Below the pieces are notes generated by a model, which did not search any database, was not told the DNA's origin, and was given only the letters and a program-made list of their open reading frames with translations. The translations under genes were made by a program, and so were the position numbers. A stretch of 64,000 nt of DNA from Winogradskyella pelagia (GTDB lineage Bacteria; Bacteroidota; Bacteroidia; Flavobacteriales; Flavobacteriaceae), in assembly GCF_017581965.1 (NCBI RefSeq), contig NZ_JAGEVF010000001.1, forward strand, positions 124,001-188,000. Reading direction: 5' to 3'. Of the stretch, positions 27,184-36,043 are shown piece after piece (position 1 is the first letter of the stretch; each line of letters starts with the position of its first letter).

Positions 27184-28347
27184 ATGTTATTTTCCGAAAT
27201 TCTAGGCCAACAACATATTAAAAGTCATCTCACCACAAGCGTAGATAATGGCAGAATTGCGCATGCGCAATTATTTGTGGGGCCTGAAGGCTCTGGCACT
27301 CTTCCCATGGCATTAGCATATGCGCAATATATACTGTGCGGAAATAAAAACGGTGAAAATACAAGTGGTTTAGACACTTGCAATATAAAATTTAACTCCT
27401 TTTCCCATCCAGACCTTCATTTTGCTTTTCCAGTTACCATTAGTGGTAAAGTAAAAAGTAAGCCTATTTCTAATTATTATTTAGAAGAATGGCGACAACT
27501 CTTAGAACAGCAGCCTTATGGTAATTTATTTGACTGGTATAAACTTTTAGGTGTTGACAACAAACAAGGGCAAATTGGCGTAGACGAAGCCGCAGAAATC
27601 GTTAAATCTCTGTCTCTTAAGTCTTATGAGGGTGGTTATAAAGTAATGATTATTTGGATGGCCGAAAAAATGAATACCCAATGTGCTAATAAGCTTTTAA
27701 AACTCATTGAAGAACCTCCGCAGAAAACCATTTTCATTTTAATTGCCGAGAATGAGGAGCAAATAATCAATACCATCAAATCTAGATGTCAAATCCTAAA
27801 TTTCCCACCTCTACCGGAAGAGGCTATTTCAGATGGTTTGGTGAAACAATATCATCTAGAACATGGTGTTGCCAAAAAAATTGCACATCAAGCCAACGGC
27901 AATTACAATAAAGCTTGCGATTTAGTATATCAAGATAGTGAAGATATTCAATTTGAAAAGTGGTTTGTCATATGGGTGCGCTCTGCCTTTAAAGCCAAAG
28001 GAAACAAAGCTGCTATACACGATTTGATTAGCTGGTCAGAAGAAATCGCAAAAACAGGGAGGGAAACCCAAAAAAAGTTTCTAAGCTTTTGTTTAAACTA
28101 CTTTAGGCAAGCACTTCTATTGAATTACAAGGCTAACGAATTAGTTTATGTTGAACCCAAAACCAATAATTTTGAGCTCTCAAAATTTGCTCCATTTGTT
28201 CACGACACTAACATTATGGACATATCAAAAGAATTAGAGACAGCTATATACCATATAGAACGAAATGGCAACTCTAAGATTATTCTTACAGATTTATCCA
28301 TTAAACTTACACGATTACTGCACAAAAAAAGCGAGTCGGACGTTTAG
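27184..28347 (+). CDS. holB: DNA polymerase III clamp-loader subunit delta'
   Basis: 387 residues. The opening FSEILGQQHIKSHL and VGPEGSG are those of the clamp-loader AAA+ family. The Walker A loop lacks its Lys (GPEGSGTLPM), as expected for delta', which does not hydrolyse ATP. AEKMNTQCANKLLKLIEEPP and IKSRCQIL with the SRC motif are present. The zinc-finger region shows only two of the usual four cysteines (C56 and C68 region) before HPDLHF, so it is probably degenerate. The protein loads the sliding clamp with delta and tau. It diverges from pgk across a 65-base gap. Confidence 0.9.
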   Translation: MLFSEILGQQHIKSHLTTSVDNGRIAHAQLFVGPEGSGTLPMALAYAQYILCGNKNGENTSGLDTCNIKFNSFSHPDLHFAFPVTISGKVKSKPISNYYLEEWRQLLEQQPYGNLFDWYKLLGVDNKQGQIGVDEAAEIVKSLSLKSYEGGYKVMIIWMAEKMNTQCANKLLKLIEEPPQKTIFILIAENEEQIINTIKSRCQILNFPPLPEEAISDGLVKQYHLEHGVAKKIAHQANGNYNKACDLVYQDSEDIQFEKWFVIWVRSAFKAKGNKAAIHDLISWSEEIAKTGRETQKKFLSFCLNYFRQALLLNYKANELVYVEPKTNNFELSKFAPFVHDTNIMDISKELETAIYHIERNGNSKIILTDLSIKLTRLLHKKSESDV

Positions 28348-28372
28348 TTAAATCTAAACTTGACTTCAGTTA

Positions 28373-28894
28373 TTATTCTTTTTCAGTTTCTGCTTTGCCA
28401 TTAAGTTGTTCTAAAACAGCCTCGGTTATATCATTTGCTTCAGCACCATACATTACGCTACCGGCTTCATTGGCTCCAAAAATAAACGTATATCCATTAG
28501 ATTTACCATAGTCTTTAACAAAGGCCTTAACCTCTTTAACAATAGTATCAAGGTTTTGCTGCCCTTCTTTCTGCAATTCTTTTTCTTCATTACTCAACTG
28601 AAAATCTTGCATTTGTTTTTTTTGGACTAAGGCTTGATATTCTTCCTCAGCTTTACTTTGATTCATTTTAGTGGCTCTTGATTGCCACAACTGGGCCTCT
28701 ACCTGAATAGCTTGTTGAAGACTGTCTGCTTTTTTGTTAAATCCATCGATTTTTGCCTGAAATTTAAGTTCGAAATTTTTTTTCTTGTAATATTCATTAA
28801 CAACTTTGCCATTATCTATAAATGCAATCTTTTCTTGTTGCTGGCAAGATGAAACCATTAAAAAAATACTAAGTGCAAAAATTAATCTATTCAT
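28373..28894 (-). CDS. OmpH/Skp-like periplasmic chaperone, lipoprotein form
   Basis: 173 residues from the ATG at 28894 (MNRLIFALSIFLMVSSC). The upstream in-frame ATG at 28921 lies inside the -7 box and is rejected. The signal ends in a lipobox with Cys17. IAFIDNGKVVNEY then opens an OmpH/Skp domain, followed by a long charged coiled coil (about 40-120) and the C-terminal strand GYTFIFGAN that completes the beta-barrel core of Skp trimers. Skp holds unfolded outer-membrane proteins, but the lipid anchor would tie this one to a membrane, unlike soluble Skp. It stands alone and is convergent with holB. Confidence 0.85.
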   Translation of the reverse strand: MNRLIFALSIFLMVSSCQQQEKIAFIDNGKVVNEYYKKKNFELKFQAKIDGFNKKADSLQQAIQVEAQLWQSRATKMNQSKAEEEYQALVQKKQMQDFQLSNEEKELQKEGQQNLDTIVKEVKAFVKDYGKSNGYTFIFGANEAGSVMYGAEANDITEAVLEQLNGKAETEKE

Positions 28895-28918
28895 TTTTTT
28901 TAATCTAAAATTCAATTG

Positions 28919-28951
28919 CAAATGTAAACAAGTATAGTTGTGTGGTACAAA
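28919..28951 (-). promoter_or_regulatory. Promoter of the OmpH-like gene
   Basis: On the minus strand a TTTG (28951-28948) is followed after 21 bases by TACATTTG (28926-28919), fitting TTTG-N19..21-TAnnTTTG. The predicted start of transcription leaves a leader of about 20 bases before the ATG at 28894. Confidence 0.6.
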
Positions 28952-29107
28952 AATTTTATGGTATTGACAAAATCTATTAAAAATTGAATAATCAATAAAT
29001 CAACTCTATATATTTCGAATCGATTTTAAGCGTTTTTAAGCGCGTTTTATAAATCTACAGCACATGCTTTGGTTGCGTTTTCATACCGCCCTAAAAAAGT
29101 ACTTAAA

Positions 29108-29965
29108 TTAAGAATTAGTCTTTTTAAAGATATAAATTATAGAAGAATATTCTTTAGTTCTTCTAGACTTAAGATTTGACATGAAACCAATCCATAATGC
29201 TTTTATTGGATTCATCCTTCCGGTTTTATATTTTTCCGAAAGCAAACTCACATAAAACGCATCGAAGAGCATTGGTTGTTCTTTCTGTAATTTAAAACCA
29301 TATGGCTTAAATATTTCTTTAATTGAAGATCTCGAAAAATGCCAAAGATGCCTTGGAACGTCATAAGCGGCCCAAAAATCTTTATAATGTTTAGCGTCAT
29401 AACTATTAAAATTAGGCACCGCAATAATTAAATGACCATTTAGCGACAGGGCATTTTTAAAAATCTGCAAATGCTTTTGAAGATCTGGCAGATGTTCCAA
29501 AACGTGCCATAAGGTAATAGCATCAAACGAGCCAGATTCAAGGCTGGATAAATAGTTAACATCATACACGGTATTTTCAACCTTACTAGCGGCTATACTC
29601 TTAGCTTTTTCATTGGGTTCAACACCAGATACTATCCATCCATTTTTATGTGCAAATGCTATAAAGTCTCCTGTACCGCACCCGATATCTAAAAGCCTTT
29701 TACTTTTGGACGAAAGACTATTAAGCAATCTGAGCTTTCGTTTTAATGCAATTTTTCGAACGATGTGATATACAAATTCAAAAATATTGCGCTTGTGACT
29801 AGTATGAGAAATATAATCTTCACTTTTGTAATAATCAGCTAGTGATTGCTCTTTTGGTTGTGGCGATGTTATTAACATATCCAACTCATTATGACGCAAT
29901 AAATCGAACTCCTCTCCTGATACAGAATGATCTTTAACCTTTAAAAAGATAGTGTCCTTTGTCAT
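29108..29965 (-). CDS. Class I SAM-dependent methyltransferase
   Basis: 285 residues from the ATG at 29965 (MTKDTIFLKVKDHSV). An earlier TTG or ATG frame extension to 30016 would run through the parS-like palindrome at 30009-30024 and is less likely. LLDIGCGTGDFIAFA (about 90-104) is motif I for S-adenosylmethionine binding. TLWHVLEHLPD is motif post-I/II of the Methyltransf_11/23 type and HLWHFS follows. The substrate is not evident. Related flavobacterial proteins are small-molecule or lipid methyltransferases with an N-terminal region of about 80 residues like this one. It is downstream of mnmG in the same direction. Confidence 0.85.
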   Translation of the reverse strand: MTKDTIFLKVKDHSVSGEEFDLLRHNELDMLITSPQPKEQSLADYYKSEDYISHTSHKRNIFEFVYHIVRKIALKRKLRLLNSLSSKSKRLLDIGCGTGDFIAFAHKNGWIVSGVEPNEKAKSIAASKVENTVYDVNYLSSLESGSFDAITLWHVLEHLPDLQKHLQIFKNALSLNGHLIIAVPNFNSYDAKHYKDFWAAYDVPRHLWHFSRSSIKEIFKPYGFKLQKEQPMLFDAFYVSLLSEKYKTGRMNPIKALWIGFMSNLKSRRTKEYSSIIYIFKKTNS

Positions 29966-30008
29966 AAAAAGGGCTGTGAATAATTTGATTTGCGGGGTAT
30001 ACCAAAAT

Positions 30009-30024
30009 TGTTCCACGTGGAACG
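30009..30024. other. parS-like ParB-binding site, copy 1 (downstream of mnmG)
   Basis: TGTTCCACGTGGAACG contains the perfect 14-base palindrome GTTCCACGTGGAAC at 30010-30023. This is the core of the bacterial centromere site parS (consensus TGTTnCACGTGnAACA). It lies in the 68-base gap between the mnmG stop at 30034 and the methyltransferase start. Confidence 0.8.
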
Positions 30025-30033
30025 TAATACTAA

Positions 30034-31905
30034 TTATCGTCCTAAATAAACAAGTAAAACAGATATATCATTAGGTGATACGCCACTTATCCTTGATGCT
30101 TGCGAAATAGTTACAGGCTGTATTTCTGCTAATTTTTGCCTAGCCTCCATACTCATTGATTTGAGTTTTGAGTAATCAAAGTTCAAGGGTATTTTCACGT
30201 TCTCCAAACGATTTAATTTATCGGCATTATTCTTTTCTTTTTCAATATATCCCGCATATTTCACTTGAATTTCCGTCTGTTCTATAATCTCAGAATCTAA
30301 ATTGTTTTGGTCCATATAAGACGCAACAGACTTAATTTTTTTCATATCCCTAATGGTAATGTTTGGTCTAGCATAAAGCTTAAACATCTTATCCTGTTGC
30401 TTTACGGGTGCAGATTTTTTTGACTCTAAAATTGGATTTACTTCTTCCGGAGTAACGCTCGTGTCTTTAAAGAATTCTACAAAAGCACGTGCTCTCGATT
30501 CTTTCTCCTCCATGCGCCTTAGTCGTTCTTTTGAGGCTATGCCAAGTTCATATCCTTTTGGGGTTAGTCTAAAATCAGCATTATCTTGCCTTAATAAAGT
30601 CCTATATTCTGCCCTTGACGTAAACATCCTGTACGGCTCTTCTGTTCCCTTTGTAATTAAATCATCAATCAACACACCTATGTAGGCCTCGTCTCGTTTA
30701 AGCATAAACGGTTCTTTTTCTGCGATCTTAAGGCTCGCATTTATCCCAGCCATCAGCCCCTGGGATGCTGCCTCTTCATATCCAGTTGTGCCATTTATCT
30801 GACCTGCAAAATAAAGACCTTGTACTAGTTTTGTTTCAAGCGTATGTTTTAATTGAGTAGGAGGAAAATAGTCGTATTCTATAGCATAACCAGGTCTAAA
30901 GAACTTAACTTGTTCAAAACCTCTTACCGAACGAAGTGCTTTGTACTGGACATCCTCTGGAAGTGATGTGCTAAAACCATTTACATATACCTCAACGGTA
31001 TTCCAACCTTCTGGTTCAACAAATAACTGGTGCCTGTCTTTATCTGCAAAACGATTTATTTTATCCTCTATCGACGGGCAATACCGCGGACCTACGCTTT
31101 TTATCCTTCCGTTAAACATAGGTGAGCGATCAAAACCTTCTCGCAATAGCTCATGGACCTCTAGACTTGTATAGGTCATATGACAAGACCTTTGTTCCTC
31201 TAACGGTTTAGTTATATCTAGATATGAAAATTTTTCGGGCTGAGCGTCTCCAGGCTGTTCGATCATTTTTGAATAATCCAACGACCTACCGTCTACTCTA
31301 GGCGGCGTGCCTGTTTTCATTCTTCCAGCATCAAAGCCCAACTCAATAAGTTGCTCAGTAATACCAGTCGCGGCTCTTTCACCTGCTCTACCTCCTCCAA
31401 AATTCTTATCTCCAATATGAATGAGCCCATTTAGAAAAGTCCCATTGGTTAAAACAACCGACTTGGCTTTAACATCAATTCCCAAGGACGTCCTTACGCC
31501 AGCCACCTGATTTTTTTCAATCAAAAGACCTGAGACCATTTCTTGATAGAAATCAAGATTTTTAGTTTTCTCCAACATTAAGCGCCATTCCTCAGCAAAA
31601 CGCATACGATCACTTTGAACCCTTGGACTCCACATTGCCGGTCCTTTAGACTTATTTAGCATTTTAAATTGAATAGCAGAATTGTCAGACACAATTCCGC
31701 TATACCCTCCTAACGCATCAATCTCTCTAATTATCTGACCCTTTGCAATTCCACCCATCGCTGGGTTACACGACATTTGAGCAATGTTTTGTAAATTCAT
31801 AGTTATAAGCAGTGTCTTGCTACCCATATTCGCGGCAGCTGCGGCGGCTTCACTTCCGGCGTGGCCCCCTCCTACTACTATTACGTCATACACATCACTA
31901 AACAT
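30034..31905 (-). CDS. mnmG: tRNA uridine-5-carboxymethylaminomethyl modification enzyme MnmG (GidA)
   Basis: 623 residues, normal length. The FAD-binding VIVVGGGHAGSEAA is at 9-22. MSCNPAMGGIAKGQ with its essential Cys follows, and GTPPRVDGRSLDY and FFAGQINGTTGYEEA-like motifs are present (here YFAGQINGTTGYEEA). A C-terminal helical domain binds MnmE and tRNA. With MnmE it makes cmnm5U at the wobble position of several tRNAs. It follows ybeY and DUF4175 on the minus strand but has its own promoter and is bracketed by two parS-like palindromes. A position near the replication origin is common for mnmG in many bacteria. Confidence 0.97.
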   Translation of the reverse strand: MFSDVYDVIVVGGGHAGSEAAAAAANMGSKTLLITMNLQNIAQMSCNPAMGGIAKGQIIREIDALGGYSGIVSDNSAIQFKMLNKSKGPAMWSPRVQSDRMRFAEEWRLMLEKTKNLDFYQEMVSGLLIEKNQVAGVRTSLGIDVKAKSVVLTNGTFLNGLIHIGDKNFGGGRAGERAATGITEQLIELGFDAGRMKTGTPPRVDGRSLDYSKMIEQPGDAQPEKFSYLDITKPLEEQRSCHMTYTSLEVHELLREGFDRSPMFNGRIKSVGPRYCPSIEDKINRFADKDRHQLFVEPEGWNTVEVYVNGFSTSLPEDVQYKALRSVRGFEQVKFFRPGYAIEYDYFPPTQLKHTLETKLVQGLYFAGQINGTTGYEEAASQGLMAGINASLKIAEKEPFMLKRDEAYIGVLIDDLITKGTEEPYRMFTSRAEYRTLLRQDNADFRLTPKGYELGIASKERLRRMEEKESRARAFVEFFKDTSVTPEEVNPILESKKSAPVKQQDKMFKLYARPNITIRDMKKIKSVASYMDQNNLDSEIIEQTEIQVKYAGYIEKEKNNADKLNRLENVKIPLNFDYSKLKSMSMEARQKLAEIQPVTISQASRISGVSPNDISVLLVYLGR

Positions 31906-31919
31906 TATTATACCTTTTT

Positions 31920-31935
31920 TGTTCCACGTGGAACA
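31920..31935. other. parS-like ParB-binding site, copy 2 (upstream of mnmG)
   Basis: TGTTCCACGTGGAACA is a perfect 16-base palindrome identical to the parS variant known from pseudomonads. It lies 14 bases before the mnmG start, inside its predicted 5' leader, 1.9 kb from the other copy. The two copies share the same 14-base core, which cannot be chance at this spacing. Confidence 0.85.
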
Positions 31936-31977
31936 CTATCAAAATATATTCTTTATTCACCTTTCCTATAAGGCGTG

Positions 31978-32010
31978 CAAAGATAACACCTAACTCCCTA
32001 AAGAAGCAAA
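31978..32010 (-). promoter_or_regulatory. Promoter of mnmG
   Basis: On the minus strand a TTTG at 32010-32007 and TATCTTTG at 31985-31978 are separated by 21 bases, fitting the Bacteroidota consensus. The -33 box is inside the end of ybeY. The leader of about 70 bases contains a parS-like site. Confidence 0.6.
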
Positions 32011-32412
32011 CCTTGACAAATAGAAATCTTCCTTGCCTCTCATTATAGTCGCTTCTACAGTTGATTTATCCTTATAGCCACACAGATGCAATAATCCATG
32101 CACCATCACTCGAGCCATTTCTTCTTTAACGGAACATCTGTATGTGCCTGCGTTTTCAGTTACTCTTTCTACTGAAATATAAATATCACCATGTAACTTT
32201 TTTCCTACAGAATAATCGAAAGTTATAATATCTGTATATGTATCGTGATTAAGATATTCAATATTTATTTTGTGAAGATACTCATCGGTGCAAAAGACAT
32301 AACTCAATTCTCCCTTTTCCCGATTCTCATTTAGTATAACATCATTCAGCCAATTAGACCATTCCGCCTCATCTACTAGATGAAATTCCATTTCGTAATT
32401 AAAACTAATCAT
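31990..32412 (-). CDS. ybeY: rRNA maturation endonuclease YbeY
   Basis: 140 residues. VMVHGLLHLCGYKDKS carries two of the three zinc ligands, H105 and H109, but the third position of H-x3-H-x5-H is D115 rather than His. DTYTDIITFDYS and HGDIYIS are the other conserved parts, with an FDY version of the TDVLSF motif. YbeY is a single-strand endoribonuclease for 16S rRNA 3' end maturation and quality control. It overlaps the end of DUF4175 by 8 bases. Asp can replace His as a zinc ligand, so I still expect activity. Confidence 0.93.
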   Translation of the reverse strand: MISFNYEMEFHLVDEAEWSNWLNDVILNENREKGELSYVFCTDEYLHKINIEYLNHDTYTDIITFDYSVGKKLHGDIYISVERVTENAGTYRCSVKEEMARVMVHGLLHLCGYKDKSTVEATIMRGKEDFYLSRFASLGS

Positions 32413-35400
32413 TACTTCTCTTAAAATACTCCTGAATTTTCTTTTTCACATGATTCTGTAGGGGCAGCGGTTGACGATTTAAAATTTCTGTAGTATTAAA
32501 ATATTTACGCGCATTCGACAATTTTGAGTTTTCCATTTGATCGAATTCCTTCGTAGTGGTCTCAGATTGTCTCTTAGAATCCTCACCCTGTAAGAATGTC
32601 GCGTTCTCAAGCTTAAGTAACTGATGCTGCACATCCATCATTTTTTGCAACGTTTGGTTGGTGAAACCGTAGTTTAGCAGGTCAGATTCAATATCTTCCA
32701 TTTGCTTAATTAATTCACCAGCTGATTGTAACTTACCTTCCTTGGCTAATTTATCTTCCAAGGCCTGACGTAACTGCTGTTGTTTTTGATAAATCTTAAA
32801 TAACTGAGCGTTTTGTTCTTCCTCACCACCTTCTCCATAGCCCTCATTTTCCATAGAGTCTTTACCGGCTTCTTGTCCCTCAACACCATTATTGCCAGAC
32901 TTACCACTTTTCGCATTTTTACCCTTACCATCTGAAGATTTGCTGTTTCCCTCGTTCCCTGATTGACCGCTCTCACTACCTTGCCCTTCTTGACCTTTTT
33001 TACCGTCCTTACCACTTTCACCCTCTTTACCCTTTTCTCCCTTTTCTCCTTCTTGGCCATCTTTGCTTTTTTCACCTTCTTTACCCTCCTCACCTTTTTT
33101 CGCGCCTTCTTCAGCTTCTTTTCTAATTTCTTCTTGGGACTTAATAATATCTGGTAATTGCATACTTCCCTCCCCTTGACCCGGAGACGGATTCATTGAC
33201 ATTTCCATATTATCTAAAACATCGCTTAAAAAGCTAGCAAGTTCGTTACTAGCGGTTATGGCATATTGCTGTGCTGCTACACCTTGATATAAGCGGTTTT
33301 CAGCTAATAAATCTAAAGACTTGTCTATATTAAAATAAACATCTGTTATCTGTGAATTTACGCGTTCTGACAGTTTTGGTTGTCGCATAGAAAGTGCAAA
33401 CAAACTATCATCGATATGCTCAAAATGCTCTCTTAAATTGCTTTGCTCAATGATATATTTGCCATATTTATTATTGTCTATATCGATAGACTCAAATGTG
33501 TCCATTAAATCTTCTTGATCAAATGAATACAGTAGCAGATTTTCTAAAATTTGACGAAGCATTTCTATATCTTCTCCCATTTGATCGCCCCCTCCACCGC
33601 CGCCAGACATCATTTGAGCTAACATTTCACTCATCTTTTTCATCTTCTTAGCGGCCTGTTTTTGTTTCTTCTTGGCTTTTTGTTGCTGCGCTTTCGATTC
33701 TTCGGAATCTTGTTTTTCTGTATTTGATTCTTGCTCTTCTAGCGCTTCCTTGGCTTCGTTCTGATCAAACTTTATTTCGTCTTCCAAGAATTCATCTCTC
33801 TGCACGTCCATAGGCTTCTGAAGGCGTCTATCTTCTTGCTTAAGTTCGTCTATGCTTTTTTGAATCTTCTCAAACTTCCTGTTCAACTCGTCTTGAGCTT
33901 TACTTGTGTTTTCTTTTTCCTTTTGAGACAGTGCCTCTTGTTCTTTTGACAATTGATCAAGCTCGTTAGAAATCTTTTCGGCTTTCTTCATTACATAAAA
34001 TCGCTTGGTGAGCTCCAAAAGCTGTTTCATGCTACGTTGCTTATTCTTATTTTGTTTGGCTAATTCCTCTAATTTCTGGGCAAACTCTTCTTTATCAATT
34101 TTATCTTTGTACTCCTCGAGCTCCTTAAGCAACTCTTCGTCCTTCTTTAACTGTTCTTCATTCTCTTTAAGACGTTCCTTTAAATCTTCTTTAAATTGGT
34201 CTTTCTCCTCTTTGTCTTTTTGAAATTCATCAAGATTGTCTTGGAGCTTTTTATTAAAGTTTTTCATAAGCTGCTCTTGCTGTTTCTGCCGCTTCATAAA
34301 CTCCTCAAAACGTTTTTTATCATTAAAATTTAGCTGATCTTTTTCCTTTTGGGTCTTTGAAAATTCTTCGAGCTTCTTGTCTTGCTCCTTTAATTTATCA
34401 AAAGTCTCGCTGATATCATTAATGGTTTTGTTCTGCTCTTGAAGTTGTTTTTGTTCTTGTTCTTTTTGTGTTCGTTTTCTATAATTGAATACGGTGCTTT
34501 TTGATCGCTTAAAGTTATGAAGAGCATCGTTATCAAACACTTCAAAATGCAATTGATAACTCTTTCCCTCGACTATATCTTGATTGTTGGGAAATACACT
34601 TACAAAGTCACTAAAATTTGATTTTCCAATTTCTATAGGTATATAGGTTTTCTTTTCTTCATTATCTGTTGGATAGTATACCAATTGCAATTTGCTTAAG
34701 CCATAATCATCACTAATCTGACCATAGAAATAAAGGCTTTCATCATCAAGACTGTCCTTTTTCATCTTAATGTTAAGCTCTGGATAAGCATCCTTTACAA
34801 CGGCAATACTGTAGGCGAGATTTTCATAATCTTCTAGGTTTTTATTGCTCGTAGTTAAACTGTAGTTGAAATTAGAAAACAGTTGTCTTGAAGCCTCAAA
34901 AGCGCCTTTGCCCTTTGTAACAAAATCTAAGGTATCTATAGCATAAATAGTAACCCTATCCGTTGCTTTTGTCTTGGCTTTCCAGACTACTCGAGTGCCC
35001 TCTGGAACTGTTGCAGAGCCAGAACTTTTAACCACCTCATCCTGCTTTTTGGTATAAACTGGATAATCTAAAAACATTTCGAAATTTACAATATTCGGTG
35101 TGTTCATAACCTCCAATTCGTAGGTCCTGGACCTCACTTCATTTGCTGTCAACACAAATTCCGTTGTATTCTTAGGCACCTGAAACTCATACTGAAACCT
35201 ACCTCCTCCGAGTGCTTGAAGAAAATATGTTTGATTATTATACTCTATTTGGACGGTTTCTGGAACGAGACTACCAACAGTTGTGACCTTCAGAAGATAA
35301 TCTTTGCCCTCTATGGCATTTAAAGATTCATTATTAACAAAAAACTGAAATGGAGCGGGTGGTTCGTACGCCGTTTGATAATTTACCACGCGCTCATAGC

Positions 35401-35932
35401 TATCACTAAACCACTCAATTTTTCCCGATACCCAAGAAAATAGCAGTATAGCCAATGGTATAGCCGCATATTTCAAATACTTTATATTGGACTTAAAGCT
35501 AATGGCCGAAGAAAAAGGTACTGGGCTGAGCTCTCTAGATTTCTGCTCTATACTTGCAAGCAAGAGCTCTGATTGTTTTGGGCTTTGACTTAACTGTAAA
35601 ATATTTAAAAGCTTATCACTCACCTCTGGAAAATGACGCCCTATTAACCCTGAAGCTTTTTTGTAATCAATACCTTTTCTCAACTTAAACAAATGGAGCA
35701 AAGGCGAGAGAATAAATCTTATAAATAATGCAATCTCTACGAAAACAATGCACCAAAAGAGAATTGTTCTTGCTGTTGGACTTAGCCAAAGCACATACTC
35801 AACAAATAAAGTCAACAAAAAATAAAGCAGGCCAATTGCAAAAAATAAAATGGTGCCTTTAAGTAGTCCATTGGCATAATATTTTTTAATGAACTGCTCT
35901 AATTTGTTTATTATGTGTTTGTAGTCTCCCAT
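32405..35932 (-). CDS. DUF4175 family giant membrane/coiled-coil protein
   Basis: 1175 residues. Two membrane segments lie at about 20-42 and 53-73 and a third at about 150-168. Residues 190-400 look like tandem beta-sandwich domains. Residues 500-770 form a strongly charged coiled coil of Glu/Lys/Gln. A GGGGGG loop is near 785 and an extremely low-complexity Gly/Lys/Glu stretch covers about 944-1030. The protein fits the conserved Bacteroidota DUF4175 type. It is probably anchored in the inner membrane with a large periplasmic or cytoplasmic arm. Function is unknown. It is first in an operon with ybeY and mnmG. Confidence 0.85.
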   Translation of the reverse strand: MGDYKHIINKLEQFIKKYYANGLLKGTILFFAIGLLYFLLTLFVEYVLWLSPTARTILFWCIVFVEIALFIRFILSPLLHLFKLRKGIDYKKASGLIGRHFPEVSDKLLNILQLSQSPKQSELLLASIEQKSRELSPVPFSSAISFKSNIKYLKYAAIPLAILLFSWVSGKIEWFSDSYERVVNYQTAYEPPAPFQFFVNNESLNAIEGKDYLLKVTTVGSLVPETVQIEYNNQTYFLQALGGGRFQYEFQVPKNTTEFVLTANEVRSRTYELEVMNTPNIVNFEMFLDYPVYTKKQDEVVKSSGSATVPEGTRVVWKAKTKATDRVTIYAIDTLDFVTKGKGAFEASRQLFSNFNYSLTTSNKNLEDYENLAYSIAVVKDAYPELNIKMKKDSLDDESLYFYGQISDDYGLSKLQLVYYPTDNEEKKTYIPIEIGKSNFSDFVSVFPNNQDIVEGKSYQLHFEVFDNDALHNFKRSKSTVFNYRKRTQKEQEQKQLQEQNKTINDISETFDKLKEQDKKLEEFSKTQKEKDQLNFNDKKRFEEFMKRQKQQEQLMKNFNKKLQDNLDEFQKDKEEKDQFKEDLKERLKENEEQLKKDEELLKELEEYKDKIDKEEFAQKLEELAKQNKNKQRSMKQLLELTKRFYVMKKAEKISNELDQLSKEQEALSQKEKENTSKAQDELNRKFEKIQKSIDELKQEDRRLQKPMDVQRDEFLEDEIKFDQNEAKEALEEQESNTEKQDSEESKAQQQKAKKKQKQAAKKMKKMSEMLAQMMSGGGGGGDQMGEDIEMLRQILENLLLYSFDQEDLMDTFESIDIDNNKYGKYIIEQSNLREHFEHIDDSLFALSMRQPKLSERVNSQITDVYFNIDKSLDLLAENRLYQGVAAQQYAITASNELASFLSDVLDNMEMSMNPSPGQGEGSMQLPDIIKSQEEIRKEAEEGAKKGEEGKEGEKSKDGQEGEKGEKGKEGESGKDGKKGQEGQGSESGQSGNEGNSKSSDGKGKNAKSGKSGNNGVEGQEAGKDSMENEGYGEGGEEEQNAQLFKIYQKQQQLRQALEDKLAKEGKLQSAGELIKQMEDIESDLLNYGFTNQTLQKMMDVQHQLLKLENATFLQGEDSKRQSETTTKEFDQMENSKLSNARKYFNTTEILNRQPLPLQNHVKKKIQEYFKRSND

Positions 35933-36043
35933 ACCTTATTACAACTGACTAATCTACAATTTTATTTTTATTGCCAATTGCTTAAATTTGGTAAGATTCT
36001 GTTAATTCGATAGTTGAGTTTGTTAATATTCAACCTAACGCCA

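Noticed and set aside
28342-28359. Inverted repeat GTTTAG-TTAAAT-CTAAAC after holB
   Set aside because: Only six base pairs, AT-rich and with no following T-tract, so not a convincing terminator.
29021-29046. Direct repeat TTTTAAGCG between the OmpH-like and methyltransferase genes
   Set aside because: Two short copies only, no symmetry or known site.
32746-33157. Other open frames across the low-complexity part of DUF4175, on both strands
   Set aside because: They arise because the Gly/Lys/Glu codons avoid stops in all frames. Their products are simple-sequence peptides.
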